Below, piece by piece: positions 26,079 to 34,634 of a stretch of 40,318 nucleotides of DNA. The notes below the pieces were generated by a model. The model saw only the letters and a program-made list of their open reading frames with translations. It did not search any database and was not told the origin of the DNA. Both the position numbers and the translations under genes were made by a program. Position 1 is the stretch's first letter, and every line of letters begins with the position of its first letter. The stretch lies in contig JAQGJU010000029.1 in assembly GCA_028290465.1 (NCBI GenBank), positions 1-40,318 of the forward strand, in the 5' to 3' direction. The stretch is from Xanthobacteraceae bacterium (lineage in GTDB: Bacteria > Pseudomonadota > Alphaproteobacteria > Rhizobiales > Xanthobacteraceae).

Positions 26079-26905
26079 TGAATCTCGCCTTCGACGTTGA
26101 AGTGCTTTCGCACGGTCTGCGTCAAGGCGACGAAGACCGGATCCGCCATCATGTCGATAGTACGCGGCCGCTTGAGCGGCACGTCGTACACCGCCGCGAT
26201 CGCGCCCGGACGCTCGGTCATCACCAGAATCCGATCAGCCAGGAATACGGCCTCCGGAATCGAATGGGTGATCAACAGCGCGGTTTTGCCGGTCTCGCGA
26301 TGGATGCGCTGCAGTTCGACATTCATGCGCTCGCGGGTCATCGCATCGAGCGCGCCGAACGGCTCGTCGAGCAGCACGATCTTCGGATCATGGACCAGCG
26401 CGCGGCAGATCGCCGCCCGCTGCTGCATGCCGCCAGATAACTGCCAGGGATATTTCTTTTCGAAGCCGATCAGCCCGACCATCTTCAAGAGCGCCATCGC
26501 ACGCAAGCCGTACTCCTTGCGCGGTAGCTTCTTGACCTCGACCGGCATCATCACATTGTCGAGCACGCTACGCCACGGCAGCAGCAGCGGACTTTGAAAC
26601 ACGATGCCGACGTTGCGCTGCGGTCGCGTCACCACGCGGCCTTCGATGTGAATCTCGCCTTCGCTCGGCGGCAGCAGCCCGGCCACCATTTTGAGGAGCG
26701 TGCTCTTGCCGCAACCCGACGGCCCAACCACCACAACGAATTCGCCGTCATTGATGGTAAAGTCCAGCGGGCGCAACGACGGCACGTCGCCGTCGCGCGT
26801 CCGATAGGTCTTCGCAACGCCTTTGATCTCGATCACCGGCCGCGCCGCCGCCTCGGTGGCGGCGGGCGCAGCCGATGTCGTCATGGGTGCGGAATTCAGG
26901 GTCAC
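26075..26905 (-). CDS. ABC transporter ATPase, NitT/TauT (SsuB) type
   Basis: A 276-residue nucleotide-binding subunit: Walker A GPSGCGKST at 61-69, Q-loop VFQSPLLLPW, signature LSGGMQQR at 156-163, Walker B IVLLDEPFGALD at 176-187, and the switch His in LLITHS. The sequence type is that of nitrate/sulfonate/taurine/thiamine-precursor importers. Start is a GTG at 26905 that overlaps the stop of the binding-protein gene (GTGA); an ATG at 26884 is an alternative. It powers the importer formed with the next two upstream genes. Confidence 0.94.
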   Translation of the reverse strand: MTLNSAPMTTSAAPAATEAAARPVIEIKGVAKTYRTRDGDVPSLRPLDFTINDGEFVVVVGPSGCGKSTLLKMVAGLLPPSEGEIHIEGRVVTRPQRNVGIVFQSPLLLPWRSVLDNVMMPVEVKKLPRKEYGLRAMALLKMVGLIGFEKKYPWQLSGGMQQRAAICRALVHDPKIVLLDEPFGALDAMTRERMNVELQRIHRETGKTALLITHSIPEAVFLADRILVMTERPGAIAAVYDVPLKRPRTIDMMADPVFVALTQTVRKHFNVEGEIH

Positions 26906-27879
26906 TTCGGCAGATACTCGTTGGTGTAGAAGTCCTTCGGATTATCCTTGGCCTTGGCGTCGAGCCCGCCATATTCGACCATCACGTTGATGGTGTCGGT
27001 CATGTTGGCGTCCGCCACGTTGAACGGGCGGTTGGCTTTGCCCGCCGGATCCTTGTACAGCGGGATGGTCAGCTCGAAGCCTTGCGTCAGCGTTTCGATC
27101 TTGCCGCCCTTCGGATTGGCGTTGAGAATCGCCTGCGCGGCGCCTTTCGGATCCTTCGAAGCGGCTTCCAGCGACTTAGTGCTGGCCGACATGAAGCGCT
27201 TCACAAGATCCGGATTTTCCTTGATCAGGTCCTTGTGGACGATGATGCCGGAGCTGACCAGGTTGACGCCGTAATCGGCGAACTTGACCGGAAACACGTC
27301 CTTGCCGGTCGCGTCCTTGATCTTCATGCTCTGGTCCATCACGTAGCCGAGCAGAAGATCGGCCTGGCCGTTGATCACCGCGTTGAGCTTGGTGACGGCG
27401 TCGCCGGACACGACCTTGAAATCGGTTTCCTTGAGACCGGTCTTTTTCAGGAACAGCGGCCAGATCTGCGACATCGAATCGCCCGGCGTGGTGGCGACGA
27501 TCTTGCCCTTGATGTCTTCAGGCTTCTTGATGTTCTTGTCGGCGAAGCCCATCGCCGACATCGGATTGGTTTGCAGCGCGACGCCGACCGCAGTCACTGG
27601 CGCGCCCTTGACGGCAGCCCGCATCATGGTCGGCACATCGACATAACCGAACGGCGCGGTCTTGGCCGCCACCACCTGGGTCACGGTCGCGGAGCCGCGG
27701 CCCTCCTGGATTTCCAGGTCGATGCCTTCGGCCGCGTATAGGCCTTTCTCCTTGCCGTAGTAGAACGGCGCATGCTCGCCATAGACATACCAGTTGAGCA
27801 TCAAGATGACCTTGTCGGCCGCCATGGCGGGCCCGGCCACGAACACAGCGACCAGCGCCGCGAGCACAGTGCGCATCAT
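26902..27879 (-). CDS. ABC importer substrate-binding protein, NMT1/TauA-like
   Basis: A 325-residue periplasmic protein with a signal peptide (cleavage after AGPAMA near residue 21). It has the NMT1/ThiY-like fold: LNWYVYGEHAPFYYGKEKGLYAAEGIDL, a GSATVTQVVAAKTAPFGYVD segment, and GKIVATTPGDSMSQ. The NWYxxxxHAPFY start is shared with pyrimidine-precursor and aromatic or taurine-type receptors, so the ligand is open. It lies between the permease and ATPase genes of one importer. Given the neighbours, import of the compound degraded by the island is the simplest role. Confidence 0.92.
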   Translation of the reverse strand: MMRTVLAALVAVFVAGPAMAADKVILMLNWYVYGEHAPFYYGKEKGLYAAEGIDLEIQEGRGSATVTQVVAAKTAPFGYVDVPTMMRAAVKGAPVTAVGVALQTNPMSAMGFADKNIKKPEDIKGKIVATTPGDSMSQIWPLFLKKTGLKETDFKVVSGDAVTKLNAVINGQADLLLGYVMDQSMKIKDATGKDVFPVKFADYGVNLVSSGIIVHKDLIKENPDLVKRFMSASTKSLEAASKDPKGAAQAILNANPKGGKIETLTQGFELTIPLYKDPAGKANRPFNVADANMTDTINVMVEYGGLDAKAKDNPKDFYTNEYLPK

Positions 27880-27910
27880 GTCTTCCTCCCTGGTTGCGCA
27901 GCCTGATTGT

Positions 27911-28711
27911 TCAGGCCGCTATTATCAGATCCTGGCGTTGGCTGGCGTGCCATGGGATCGCCATCCGCTCGACGACGTCAAGAAGCCAGAAAAGAATAAC
28001 GCCGATCATCGCCAGCACGATCAGCGCCGCGAACATCGTCGGCAGCTCGAAATTGCCGATGGAGCGCTGCAGCAAAAAGCCGATCCCCGAATTGGAGCCG
28101 ACGAATTCGCCAACCACCGCGCCGACGACCGCAAGCGTGATCGAAATCTTCAGGCCAGAAAAAATCGCCGGCAGCGCATGCGGCAAACTGACCATGCGGA
28201 AAATTTGCCAGCGGCTGGCTTCCATCGAACGCACCAAGTCCATCATGTCGGGCTCGACCGACTTGAAACCCTGCACGGCGGACACCACCACCGGAAAGAA
28301 GCCGAGCATGAAGGCGGACAACACCTTGGGCAGCATGCCGAAACCGAACCACACCACCAATAGCGGCGCGATGGCGATCTTCGGGATCGACTGCGAGAAT
28401 ACGAGCAGCGGATAGATATAGCTTTCCACCGTCTTCGAGCCCGCGATCAGCATCGCAACCGGTATGCCGAACGCCGCCGAAAGGAAAAAGCCCCATAAGG
28501 TCGCAACCGTGGTCGGCCAGGCTTCGCGGAGCAGCATCGGCCACTCGCGCCACAGCGTGATCACGACATCTTCGGGGGCTGGGACCTGGTAAGGCGGAAT
28601 CCGAAACACGCGGATCGCCAGATCCCAAACAACGACAAGAAGAACGAGGAATACCAATGGCCGAAGCCAGGTCAAAGACCGGCCCGCTCGGGTACTTTCG
28701 GTTCCTCCCAT
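27911..28711 (-). CDS. ABC importer permease, NitT/TauT (SsuC) type
   Basis: A 266-residue membrane protein with six helices and the ABC permease coupling-loop motif EAS-x-WQIFRMVSLPHALPAIFSGLK (EAA loop). First helix WLRPLVFLVLLVVVWDLAI begins near residue 16. The start is set at the ATG at 28711, with TGGAG eight bases upstream; an ATG at 28723 is in frame. This places the palindromic operator at 28755-28770 outside the coding part, about 45 bases upstream, as expected for a promoter. It is the first gene of the importer operon. Confidence 0.92.
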   Translation of the reverse strand: MGGTESTRAGRSLTWLRPLVFLVLLVVVWDLAIRVFRIPPYQVPAPEDVVITLWREWPMLLREAWPTTVATLWGFFLSAAFGIPVAMLIAGSKTVESYIYPLLVFSQSIPKIAIAPLLVVWFGFGMLPKVLSAFMLGFFPVVVSAVQGFKSVEPDMMDLVRSMEASRWQIFRMVSLPHALPAIFSGLKISITLAVVGAVVGEFVGSNSGIGFLLQRSIGNFELPTMFAALIVLAMIGVILFWLLDVVERMAIPWHASQRQDLIIAA

Positions 28712-28754
28712 GTCGATCTCCATTCCGGCATCTTGCCGGGAAGTTCTGTCACAT

Positions 28755-28770
28755 GTAACCAGATGGTTAT
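28755..28770. promoter_or_regulatory. candidate TetR operator, site 2
   Basis: GTAAC-CAGATG-GTTAT, with TAACC-AGAT-GGTTA a perfect inner palindrome. It differs from site 1 (23664-23681) at only two positions over 16 bases. It lies in the divergent gap between the importer permease gene and the enolase-superfamily gene, and could control both. Confidence 0.7.
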
Positions 28771-28867
28771 TTAGCGGAGTGGTTGTTGTGGGGTCAAGTC
28801 GAGGCCAGCAAAACGTGTCGGACGGACGCACTATTCGTCATCGCATCAGCCAGACAGGAGCACGGCC

Positions 28868-30289
28868 ATGACCGGAGCACCGCGTCTTACGCTCGTGACC
28901 GCCTCGTTCCATGAACGGCCGGTGCGGCTGCGGCTGCCGTTTCGGTTTGGCGCCGCCACATTGACGCAGGCGCCGCAGGCCTTCGCGCGGGTACGGATCC
29001 GGTTAGAAGATGGCCGCGAAGGCGAAGGCGTATCGGCCGACCTGATGGTGCCGAAATGGTTCGACAAGTCACCGGCGCTGTCGAACGACGATAATTTCGA
29101 CCAGTTGCGCAGCGCACTGGCGACCGCCCGTCGGCATCAGCTGGCGGCGCCGGCCGATACCGCCTTCGGGCTTTCCGCGACGGTCGAGCCCGCGCATCGC
29201 GCCGACTGCACCGCCGCCGGCCTGAATGGCCTCGTCGCATCGTTCGGCCTTTCGATGCTCGACCGCGCCATCATCGATGCGCTCGGCCGGCTGCTCGGCG
29301 AGGATGTCTTTACCCTGGTTCGGGCCAACCGGCTCGGCATCCATACCGCACCGGCGCGTGATCTCGCCGGCTTTGCGTTGAATGAATTTCTGCAAAGTCT
29401 TCACCCGGCTCCCACCATCGCGGCGCGCCATACCGTCGGACTTTTGGATGCGCTCACCGCCAGCGACATCGCCGACGGTCAACGGCTTGACGATGGCCTG
29501 CCCGAAACGCTGGAAGAAGTGATCGCAGCCTATGGCCATACCTACTTCAAGCTTAAAGTGTCCGGACAACTTGAGGCCGATCTCGACCGGCTGCGCGGCA
29601 TCGCCAACGTGCTCGACACCCGCGTCGGCCGTTACTTCGTCACCCTCGACGGCAACGAGCAATTCGAGAACGTCGACGGTATTGTCGAACTCTGGCGCCG
29701 GATCGGTGAGGACCAACGGCTCGCGCGGCTGCAGGCCTCGATCATTCTGGTCGAGCAGCCGATCGGCCGCGCGCAGGCGCTGGCCCGCCCGGTGCATGCA
29801 CTGTCGCGCGAAGTCCCGGTCGAGATCGACGAATCCGATGCCGACCTCGATGTCTTCCCGCAGGCCCGGGCGCTCGGCTATCGCGGCGTCTCGGCGAAAT
29901 CCTGCAAGGGATTTTACCGGGCGCTGCTGAACCGCGCCCGCATTGCCAAGTGGAACGCGGAGGAAGGCGAACACTATGCGATGTCGGCCGAGGATCTGAC
30001 CACACAGGCCGGCATTGCCGTGCAGCAGGATCTAGCACTCGCCACCCTGGTCGGCGCCACCCATGTCGAGCGCAACGGCCATCACTATGTGGACGGCATG
30101 GCCGGAGCCCCAGAAGCCGAACAGCGCCAATTTCTCGCGGCGCACCCGGACCTGTATCACCGGGACGGCGGACGCGCCCGGATCACGATCCGGAATGGCG
30201 AACTGGCCATTGTGTCGCTGGCGCACGTATCGGGCCTCGCGGCCGGCGTCATGCCGGATTGGGACGCGATGGCGGACATGCGGCCATGA
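28868..30289 (+). CDS. enolase-superfamily (mandelate racemase-like) enzyme
   Basis: A 473-residue protein, longer than the 360-400 typical of the superfamily because of inserts in the first 200 residues. The barrel keeps the catalytic set: FKLKVSG with Lys228/Lys230, TLDGNE with Asp261, LVEQPI with Glu296, EIDESDAD with Asp321/Glu322, and VSAKSCKG with Lys344/Lys347. Such enzymes abstract a proton alpha to a carboxylate, often to dehydrate sugar acids. An AGGAG site precedes the ATG. Its stop overlaps the next start (ATGA). The specific substrate is unknown. Confidence 0.88.
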   Translation: MTGAPRLTLVTASFHERPVRLRLPFRFGAATLTQAPQAFARVRIRLEDGREGEGVSADLMVPKWFDKSPALSNDDNFDQLRSALATARRHQLAAPADTAFGLSATVEPAHRADCTAAGLNGLVASFGLSMLDRAIIDALGRLLGEDVFTLVRANRLGIHTAPARDLAGFALNEFLQSLHPAPTIAARHTVGLLDALTASDIADGQRLDDGLPETLEEVIAAYGHTYFKLKVSGQLEADLDRLRGIANVLDTRVGRYFVTLDGNEQFENVDGIVELWRRIGEDQRLARLQASIILVEQPIGRAQALARPVHALSREVPVEIDESDADLDVFPQARALGYRGVSAKSCKGFYRALLNRARIAKWNAEEGEHYAMSAEDLTTQAGIAVQQDLALATLVGATHVERNGHHYVDGMAGAPEAEQRQFLAAHPDLYHRDGGRARITIRNGELAIVSLAHVSGLAAGVMPDWDAMADMRP

Positions 30290-31158
30290 AGATCGCGCTC
30301 TGCAATGTGACGATCGCGGCGCTGCCGTTTGAGCGCCAATGCGAAATGGCGGCCGAGCTTGGCTATGACGGCCTCGAGATCGCGCCCGTCACCCTCGATC
30401 CCGACCCGCGTTTGCTGTCCGCCGAAAAGCGAGCCGCGTTGCGCCGCGCCGCCAGCAACGCCGGCATCATCATCACCGGGCTGCACGGCCTGATGCGAAC
30501 ACCGCAGAATCTATCAATCACCTCGCGGGATGCCGCGCAGCGCAAGCACACTGTCGAAGTAATGCGCGGCCTGTGCGGACTGGCGGCTGACCTTGGCGGG
30601 CGCATTCTGGTGCATGGCTCACCGGAGCAGCGCAGGCTGGAGCCGGGCCTCGAAGACGAGGGCCGGAAATACGCGATCGACTGCTTCGCCGCCGTGGCCG
30701 ACGACGCCGCGGCGGCCGGCGTCGTGTATTGCGTCGAGGCGCTGTCGCGTCAGCAGACCGGCTGCATCAACACCATCGCGGAAGCCGTCGCGTTGGTCAG
30801 GGACGTGAACAATCCGGGGCTCCGTACCATGCTGGACTGCAGCGCGGCCGCGACGACGGAAACGGAGTCGATCCCCGATCTGATTCGGCGCTGGCTGCCG
30901 ACCGGACTGATTGCCCATGTGCATCTGAACGATCCGAACCGGCGCGGCCCCGGCGAAGGCGATCTGGCGTTCGCGCCGATTTTTGCTGCGTTGCGCGAGC
31001 AGAACTATGCCGGCAATTTCGGCGTCGAACCGTTTGTCTACAAACCGGACGGCCCGACCTGCGCCGCCCGTGCCATCGGCTATGTGCGCGGCGTGATCGA
31101 AGCACTGCCGCCGATGTCCCAATCTCCCAAAATACAAGCAATGCGAGGCGTAACGTGA
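30286..31158 (+). CDS. xylose-isomerase-like TIM barrel (isomerase/epimerase), first copy
   Basis: A 290-residue AP-endonuclease-2-like barrel: MAAELGYDGLEIAPV near the start, then metal-ligand motifs CVEALSRQQTG (Glu), TMLDCSAA (Asp), IAHVHLNDPN (His, Asp) and GVEPF (Glu). The family isomerises or epimerises ketoses and sugar acids, though members can also have other sugar-phosphate roles. The ATG at 30286 overlaps the stop of the enolase-type gene by four bases, so translation is coupled. It is only distantly similar to the second barrel that follows. Confidence 0.9.
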   Translation: MKIALCNVTIAALPFERQCEMAAELGYDGLEIAPVTLDPDPRLLSAEKRAALRRAASNAGIIITGLHGLMRTPQNLSITSRDAAQRKHTVEVMRGLCGLAADLGGRILVHGSPEQRRLEPGLEDEGRKYAIDCFAAVADDAAAAGVVYCVEALSRQQTGCINTIAEAVALVRDVNNPGLRTMLDCSAAATTETESIPDLIRRWLPTGLIAHVHLNDPNRRGPGEGDLAFAPIFAALREQNYAGNFGVEPFVYKPDGPTCAARAIGYVRGVIEALPPMSQSPKIQAMRGVT

Positions 31159-31979
31159 AGACCGAAGGCCTGTCGATCAATCTGGCGACCGTACGCCAGC
31201 AATGGAATCTGCGCGAAGCCGTCGAAGGCTGCGCGCGCCACGGCATCATGGCGATTGATCCGTGGCGCGATCAGGTCGCGGCTTACGGCCTCGCCGAATC
31301 CGCGCGCGTCATCAAGGACCATGGCATGCGGGTCACCGGCTATTGCCGGGGCGGCATGTTTCCGGCGGCCGATGCAGCCGGCCGCGCGGCGGCGATCGAC
31401 GACAACAAACGCGCCATCGACGAAGCCGCGACCGTCGGCGCGGAATGCTTGGTGTTCGTGGTCGGCGGATTGCCGCCGGGCTCGCGGGATCTTAACGCGG
31501 CGCGCGGCATGGTAGCCGAAGGCTTCGCGGCGATTTTACCCTACGCACGCAGCGTCAATATGCCGCTCGCCATCGAACCGCTGCATCCGATGTATGCGGC
31601 GGACCGCGCCTGCGTGAATACGCTCGGTCAGGCCCTTGATCTCTGCGACCTGCTCGGCGACGGCGTCGGGGTGGCGATCGACACCTATCACGTCTGGTGG
31701 GATCCGGACTTGGCCCGCCAGATCGCACGGGCCGGCGCCGCGAAGCAGATCTATGCGCACCACATCTGCGACTGGCTGGTTCCGACCAAGGACATGCTGC
31801 TTGACCGCGGCATGATGGGCGACGGCATAATCGATTTTCGCGCGTTTCGCCGCATGATCGAAGATGCCGGCTTTCACGGGCCGCAGGAGGTCGAGATCTT
31901 CTCGGCGCAGGATTGGTGGAAGCGCCCCGGCGACGAGGTACTCCAAACCTGCGTCGAGCGTTTCAATCAGGTCTGCTGA
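31155..31979 (+). CDS. xylose-isomerase-like TIM barrel, second copy
   Basis: A 274-residue barrel with a metal-site set like the preceding gene: AIEPLHP (Glu), AIDTYHVWWDP (Asp, His), IYAHHICDW (His, Asp) and VEIFSAQDWW (Glu). It starts at a GTG (31155) overlapping the preceding stop (GTGA). Two different isomerase-like barrels in tandem suggest consecutive steps or one heteromeric enzyme. It is last in the three-gene unit that begins at the operator at 28755. Confidence 0.9.
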   Translation: MKTEGLSINLATVRQQWNLREAVEGCARHGIMAIDPWRDQVAAYGLAESARVIKDHGMRVTGYCRGGMFPAADAAGRAAAIDDNKRAIDEAATVGAECLVFVVGGLPPGSRDLNAARGMVAEGFAAILPYARSVNMPLAIEPLHPMYAADRACVNTLGQALDLCDLLGDGVGVAIDTYHVWWDPDLARQIARAGAAKQIYAHHICDWLVPTKDMLLDRGMMGDGIIDFRAFRRMIEDAGFHGPQEVEIFSAQDWWKRPGDEVLQTCVERFNQVC

Positions 31980-31989
31980 TGGACATTTT

Positions 31990-32038
31990 AGGCATGATCT
32001 TTTCCGAAAACCGGTTCCCACTTTTCGGGATCATGCCT
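31990..32038. repeat. Hyphomicrobiales palindromic repeat, copy 3
   Basis: AGGCATGATC ... GATCATGCCT with core TTTTCCGAAAACCGGTTCCCACTTTTC-like arms, the most regular of the three copies. It lies between convergent genes and contains the stop codon of the decarboxylase-like gene (32031-32033). Confidence 0.88.
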
Positions 32039-32411
32039 TCGCTTCTCGTATAACCTCTATAGCCAATGTGTGCGCCTCGTTAGCGGCCGGGATACCGCAA
32101 TACATCGCGACGAGAAGGAGAATCTCCTGAATCTCCTCCTCGCTGCAGCCGTTCTTCAGCGCACCCTTCAAATGCACCTTCAACTCGTTGGCGCGACCGG
32201 CTGCCGCCATCATGGCCACCATGGCCAGCGATTTGGTGCCGAGCGGCAAGGCCGACCGGCTCCAAACGTCGCCATACGCATACGCATTGATGATGTGTTG
32301 CAACGGCTTGCCGAACTCGCCGAACGCATTGCTGCGCTTTTCGACCGCCTCTTGTCCGAACATTTCGACACGCAGTTTTCGTCCGCGATCGTGAAGATCC
32401 TGCGTGTCCAT
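32031..32411 (-). CDS. carboxymuconolactone decarboxylase-like protein
   Basis: A 126-residue all-helical protein of the CMD/AhpD superfamily: SALPLGTKSLAMVAMMAAAGRANELKVHLKGALKNGCSEEEIQEILLLVAMYCGIPAANEA. (Given here as separate blocks: SALPLGTKSL, GRANELKVHL, GCSEEEIQE, YCGIPAANEA.) The CxxC of AhpD-type peroxidase partners is absent, so the gamma-carboxymuconolactone decarboxylase branch (PcaC-like) is closer. No other protocatechuate gene is present, so the true substrate is uncertain. Its stop codon is provided by the palindromic repeat. Confidence 0.88.
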   Translation of the reverse strand: MDTQDLHDRGRKLRVEMFGQEAVEKRSNAFGEFGKPLQHIINAYAYGDVWSRSALPLGTKSLAMVAMMAAAGRANELKVHLKGALKNGCSEEEIQEILLLVAMYCGIPAANEAHTLAIEVIREAKA

Positions 32412-32454
32412 CGTTCGTCCTCGGTCTCTTGATCAGAAATGTACCGCTGCGCGG

Positions 32455-33435
32455 TCACTGCTGTGCGATATTGCCGGCTTCGCGCACCTTGTTCCAGCGG
32501 GTGAATTCATCCGACTGGAATTTTGCGAACTCCTGAGGCGTCGAACCTTGGACGACGATGCCGGCCGTCTCAAGCCGCTTGCGCACGACCTCTTCGGCCA
32601 GACTATCCTTGATGACCTTGTTGAGCTTGGCAATGACGGCCGGCGGGGTCCCGCGCGTCGTGAACACGCCGTACCACGTGGTGACATCGTAGCCCGGCAG
32701 CACGCCGGATTCGATCGCGGTCGGGACATCCGGAACCGCGTAGAAGCGGTCCTTGCCGGTCACCGCCAGCGCCTTCAGCTGCCCGCCCTGCACCTGACCG
32801 ATCAGCGCCGACACCGTATCGAACAGCACCGTCACCTCGCCGCCCAACACCGCCGTGATGGCCTGCGGCGACGACTTGTACGGCACGTGCAGCATGTTGA
32901 CGCCGGCGGTCTGCTTGAACAGTTCGGCGGCGAAATGCTGGGTCGCGCCGAAGCCCGGGCTGGCGAATACGACCTTGCCGGGCTCCTTCTTGGCGATCGC
33001 GATCAGCTCTTTGACATTGTTGGCCGGATAATCCGCGCGGACGACGGCCATCAGGCTGGCGGTGCCGATCAGCGATACCGCGTCGAACGCGTTCAGCATG
33101 TCATAGCGCAGCGACTTGCTGACCGTTGCGGCGATGATCTGCCCGGCCGTCATGATGCCGAGCGTGTAGCCATCCTTGTCGGCATTGGCGACGACTTCGT
33201 TGCCCAACGTCCCGGCGGCGCCCGGCTTGTTCTCGATGACGACCGCCTGCCCCATTTTTTCCTGCATCGACTGCGCAATGATGCGACCGATGATGTCGGC
33301 GCCGCCGCCGGGCCCGAATGAAACAATGATACGGATCGGCTTGTTTGGATAATCACTGGTCTGCGCTTGCGCCGGCGCATTCAGGCTCAGCGCGACAAGG
33401 CCCAGCATCGCAGCCTTCAGGAAACGATGTCCCAT
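32455..33435 (-). CDS. Bug-type (TctC-like) solute receptor, first copy
   Basis: A 326-residue periplasmic receptor of the tripartite tricarboxylate transporter type. It has a signal peptide (cleavage after APAQAQ near residue 24), YPNKPIRIIVSFGPGGGADIIGRI, the ENKPGAAGTLG loop and DGYTLGIMTAG, all classic Bug blocks that bind a carboxylate. The ATG at 33435 has GGGAGAGGA upstream; the open frame to 33504 is not coding. No TctA or TctB membrane genes are in the window, so it must use a distant transporter. It lies upstream of the decarboxylase-like gene, in the same direction. Confidence 0.93.
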   Translation of the reverse strand: MGHRFLKAAMLGLVALSLNAPAQAQTSDYPNKPIRIIVSFGPGGGADIIGRIIAQSMQEKMGQAVVIENKPGAAGTLGNEVVANADKDGYTLGIMTAGQIIAATVSKSLRYDMLNAFDAVSLIGTASLMAVVRADYPANNVKELIAIAKKEPGKVVFASPGFGATQHFAAELFKQTAGVNMLHVPYKSSPQAITAVLGGEVTVLFDTVSALIGQVQGGQLKALAVTGKDRFYAVPDVPTAIESGVLPGYDVTTWYGVFTTRGTPPAVIAKLNKVIKDSLAEEVVRKRLETAGIVVQGSTPQEFAKFQSDEFTRWNKVREAGNIAQQ

Positions 33436-33670
33436 GGCTTTCCTCTCCCAATCTTTTTTCGCGCTGTTGCGCGGTTCTTTTGGCCCTCGCTCGTCGTTTG
33501 GCAAGGGGCGTCGCGCGACCTTAGAGGATCGGCGTGCGCGCCACCAGACGACTCTTGTGCGAATTGGGGAGAGCTTATGCTTAGAGTTGCAATAAATGAC
33601 TCGTCATAGCCGGGCTTGTGCCACGGCTGTCCGGTTCGGATCTCCAAGTATCGCCGAATGCTGCGCGCCA

Positions 33671-33698
33671 CCTTCTCCCCGTAAGAACGGGGAGAAGG
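33671..33698. terminator. 12-bp perfect hairpin after the FAH-family gene
   Basis: CCTTCTCCCCGT-AAGA-ACGGGGAGAAGG, a perfect 12-bp stem with a 4-base loop, 10 bases downstream of the stop at 33709 (minus strand). It lacks a U-tract but is the natural 3' end of that transcript. Confidence 0.55.
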
Positions 33699-33708
33699 AA
33701 AAGAGCCT

Positions 33709-34632
33709 CTAGCGATCTGCGACGATCTTGGTCCGCAGCGTCATCAGGCCTTCGATGGCGATTTCCATGTTGTCGCCGGGCCGCAGGTACAGTTCGGCCG
33801 CGTTGGGCTGGCCCACCGCAACGCCTTTCGGTGCGCCCATCGCGATCAGGTCGCCGGGCTCGAACACCACATAGCGCGAGAAGTGCTCGATCACGTCAGC
33901 GATCTTGTAGATGTATTGGCTGGTGCTTTCGCGCAGCCGCCGCCCGCCATTGACGTCGCAGGTGATCCACAGATCGTCGACATCCTTGACCTCGTCGAGC
34001 GTCGCCACGAACGGCCCGGTCGGCCCGAAGCCTGGCATATTCTTCGCCGTCCAGAACCGCGTACCGGCCGCGACTTCCCGCTTCTGGATCTCGCGGGCGC
34101 TGATATCGTTGGTCAGCGTAATGCCGCCGATATGATCGAGCGCGTTGGCTTTCGACACCCGATGCGCCCGCTTGCTGACCACGAATACGAGCTCCGGCTC
34201 ATAGTCCAGCGTGGTGATGTCGTTCGGCCGCACCACCTCGACGTCCTGGCCGACCATCGTGTCGACCAGCTTGATGAAGCCGGTCGGCTCATTCGGGATC
34301 TCCTGCATCATCTTGTTGGCGATCAGTTCCTCGCGGTGCGCACGCGAGTTCTTGCCGACGCAGAAGAACTTCGAAGGGTCAGGGATCGGCGGCAGCAGGC
34401 GCACGGAATCGAGTGGCCGGACATGACCGGCCTTCTCGGCGGCACCGGCGAGCTCACCGAGCGCCGCCAAGGTCTGCGGGCCGCTCGACAGCGCGGATTT
34501 GACGGACGCCGCCGGCACCGGCCGGTTCAGTGCCTGCGCGGCGGCCTGTACATCGACGAGGCCGGACGCGCGGATGATGCCGAGGCGCGGACCGGTGGAC
34601 TGCGCGGCGTCGGAAAAGGTTGCGAGTTTCAT
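33709..34632 (-). CDS. fumarylacetoacetate hydrolase-family protein
   Basis: A 307-residue protein. After an N-terminal domain of about 90 residues comes the FAH fold: FFCVGKNSRAHREE, DYEPELVFVVSKRAH with the acidic metal ligands, ITLTNDISAREIQ, and GDLIAMGAPKGVAVGQ. The family cleaves C-C bonds in 2,4-diketo acids, decarboxylates or hydrates oxo-enoates, or dehydrates sugar acids. The ATG at 34632 lies two bases after the Bug-receptor stop, so translation is coupled. A final 2-keto acid cleavage step in the island is plausible. Confidence 0.9.
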   Translation of the reverse strand: MKLATFSDAAQSTGPRLGIIRASGLVDVQAAAQALNRPVPAASVKSALSSGPQTLAALGELAGAAEKAGHVRPLDSVRLLPPIPDPSKFFCVGKNSRAHREELIANKMMQEIPNEPTGFIKLVDTMVGQDVEVVRPNDITTLDYEPELVFVVSKRAHRVSKANALDHIGGITLTNDISAREIQKREVAAGTRFWTAKNMPGFGPTGPFVATLDEVKDVDDLWITCDVNGGRRLRESTSQYIYKIADVIEHFSRYVVFEPGDLIAMGAPKGVAVGQPNAAELYLRPGDNMEIAIEGLMTLRTKIVADR

Positions 34633-34634
34633 GG

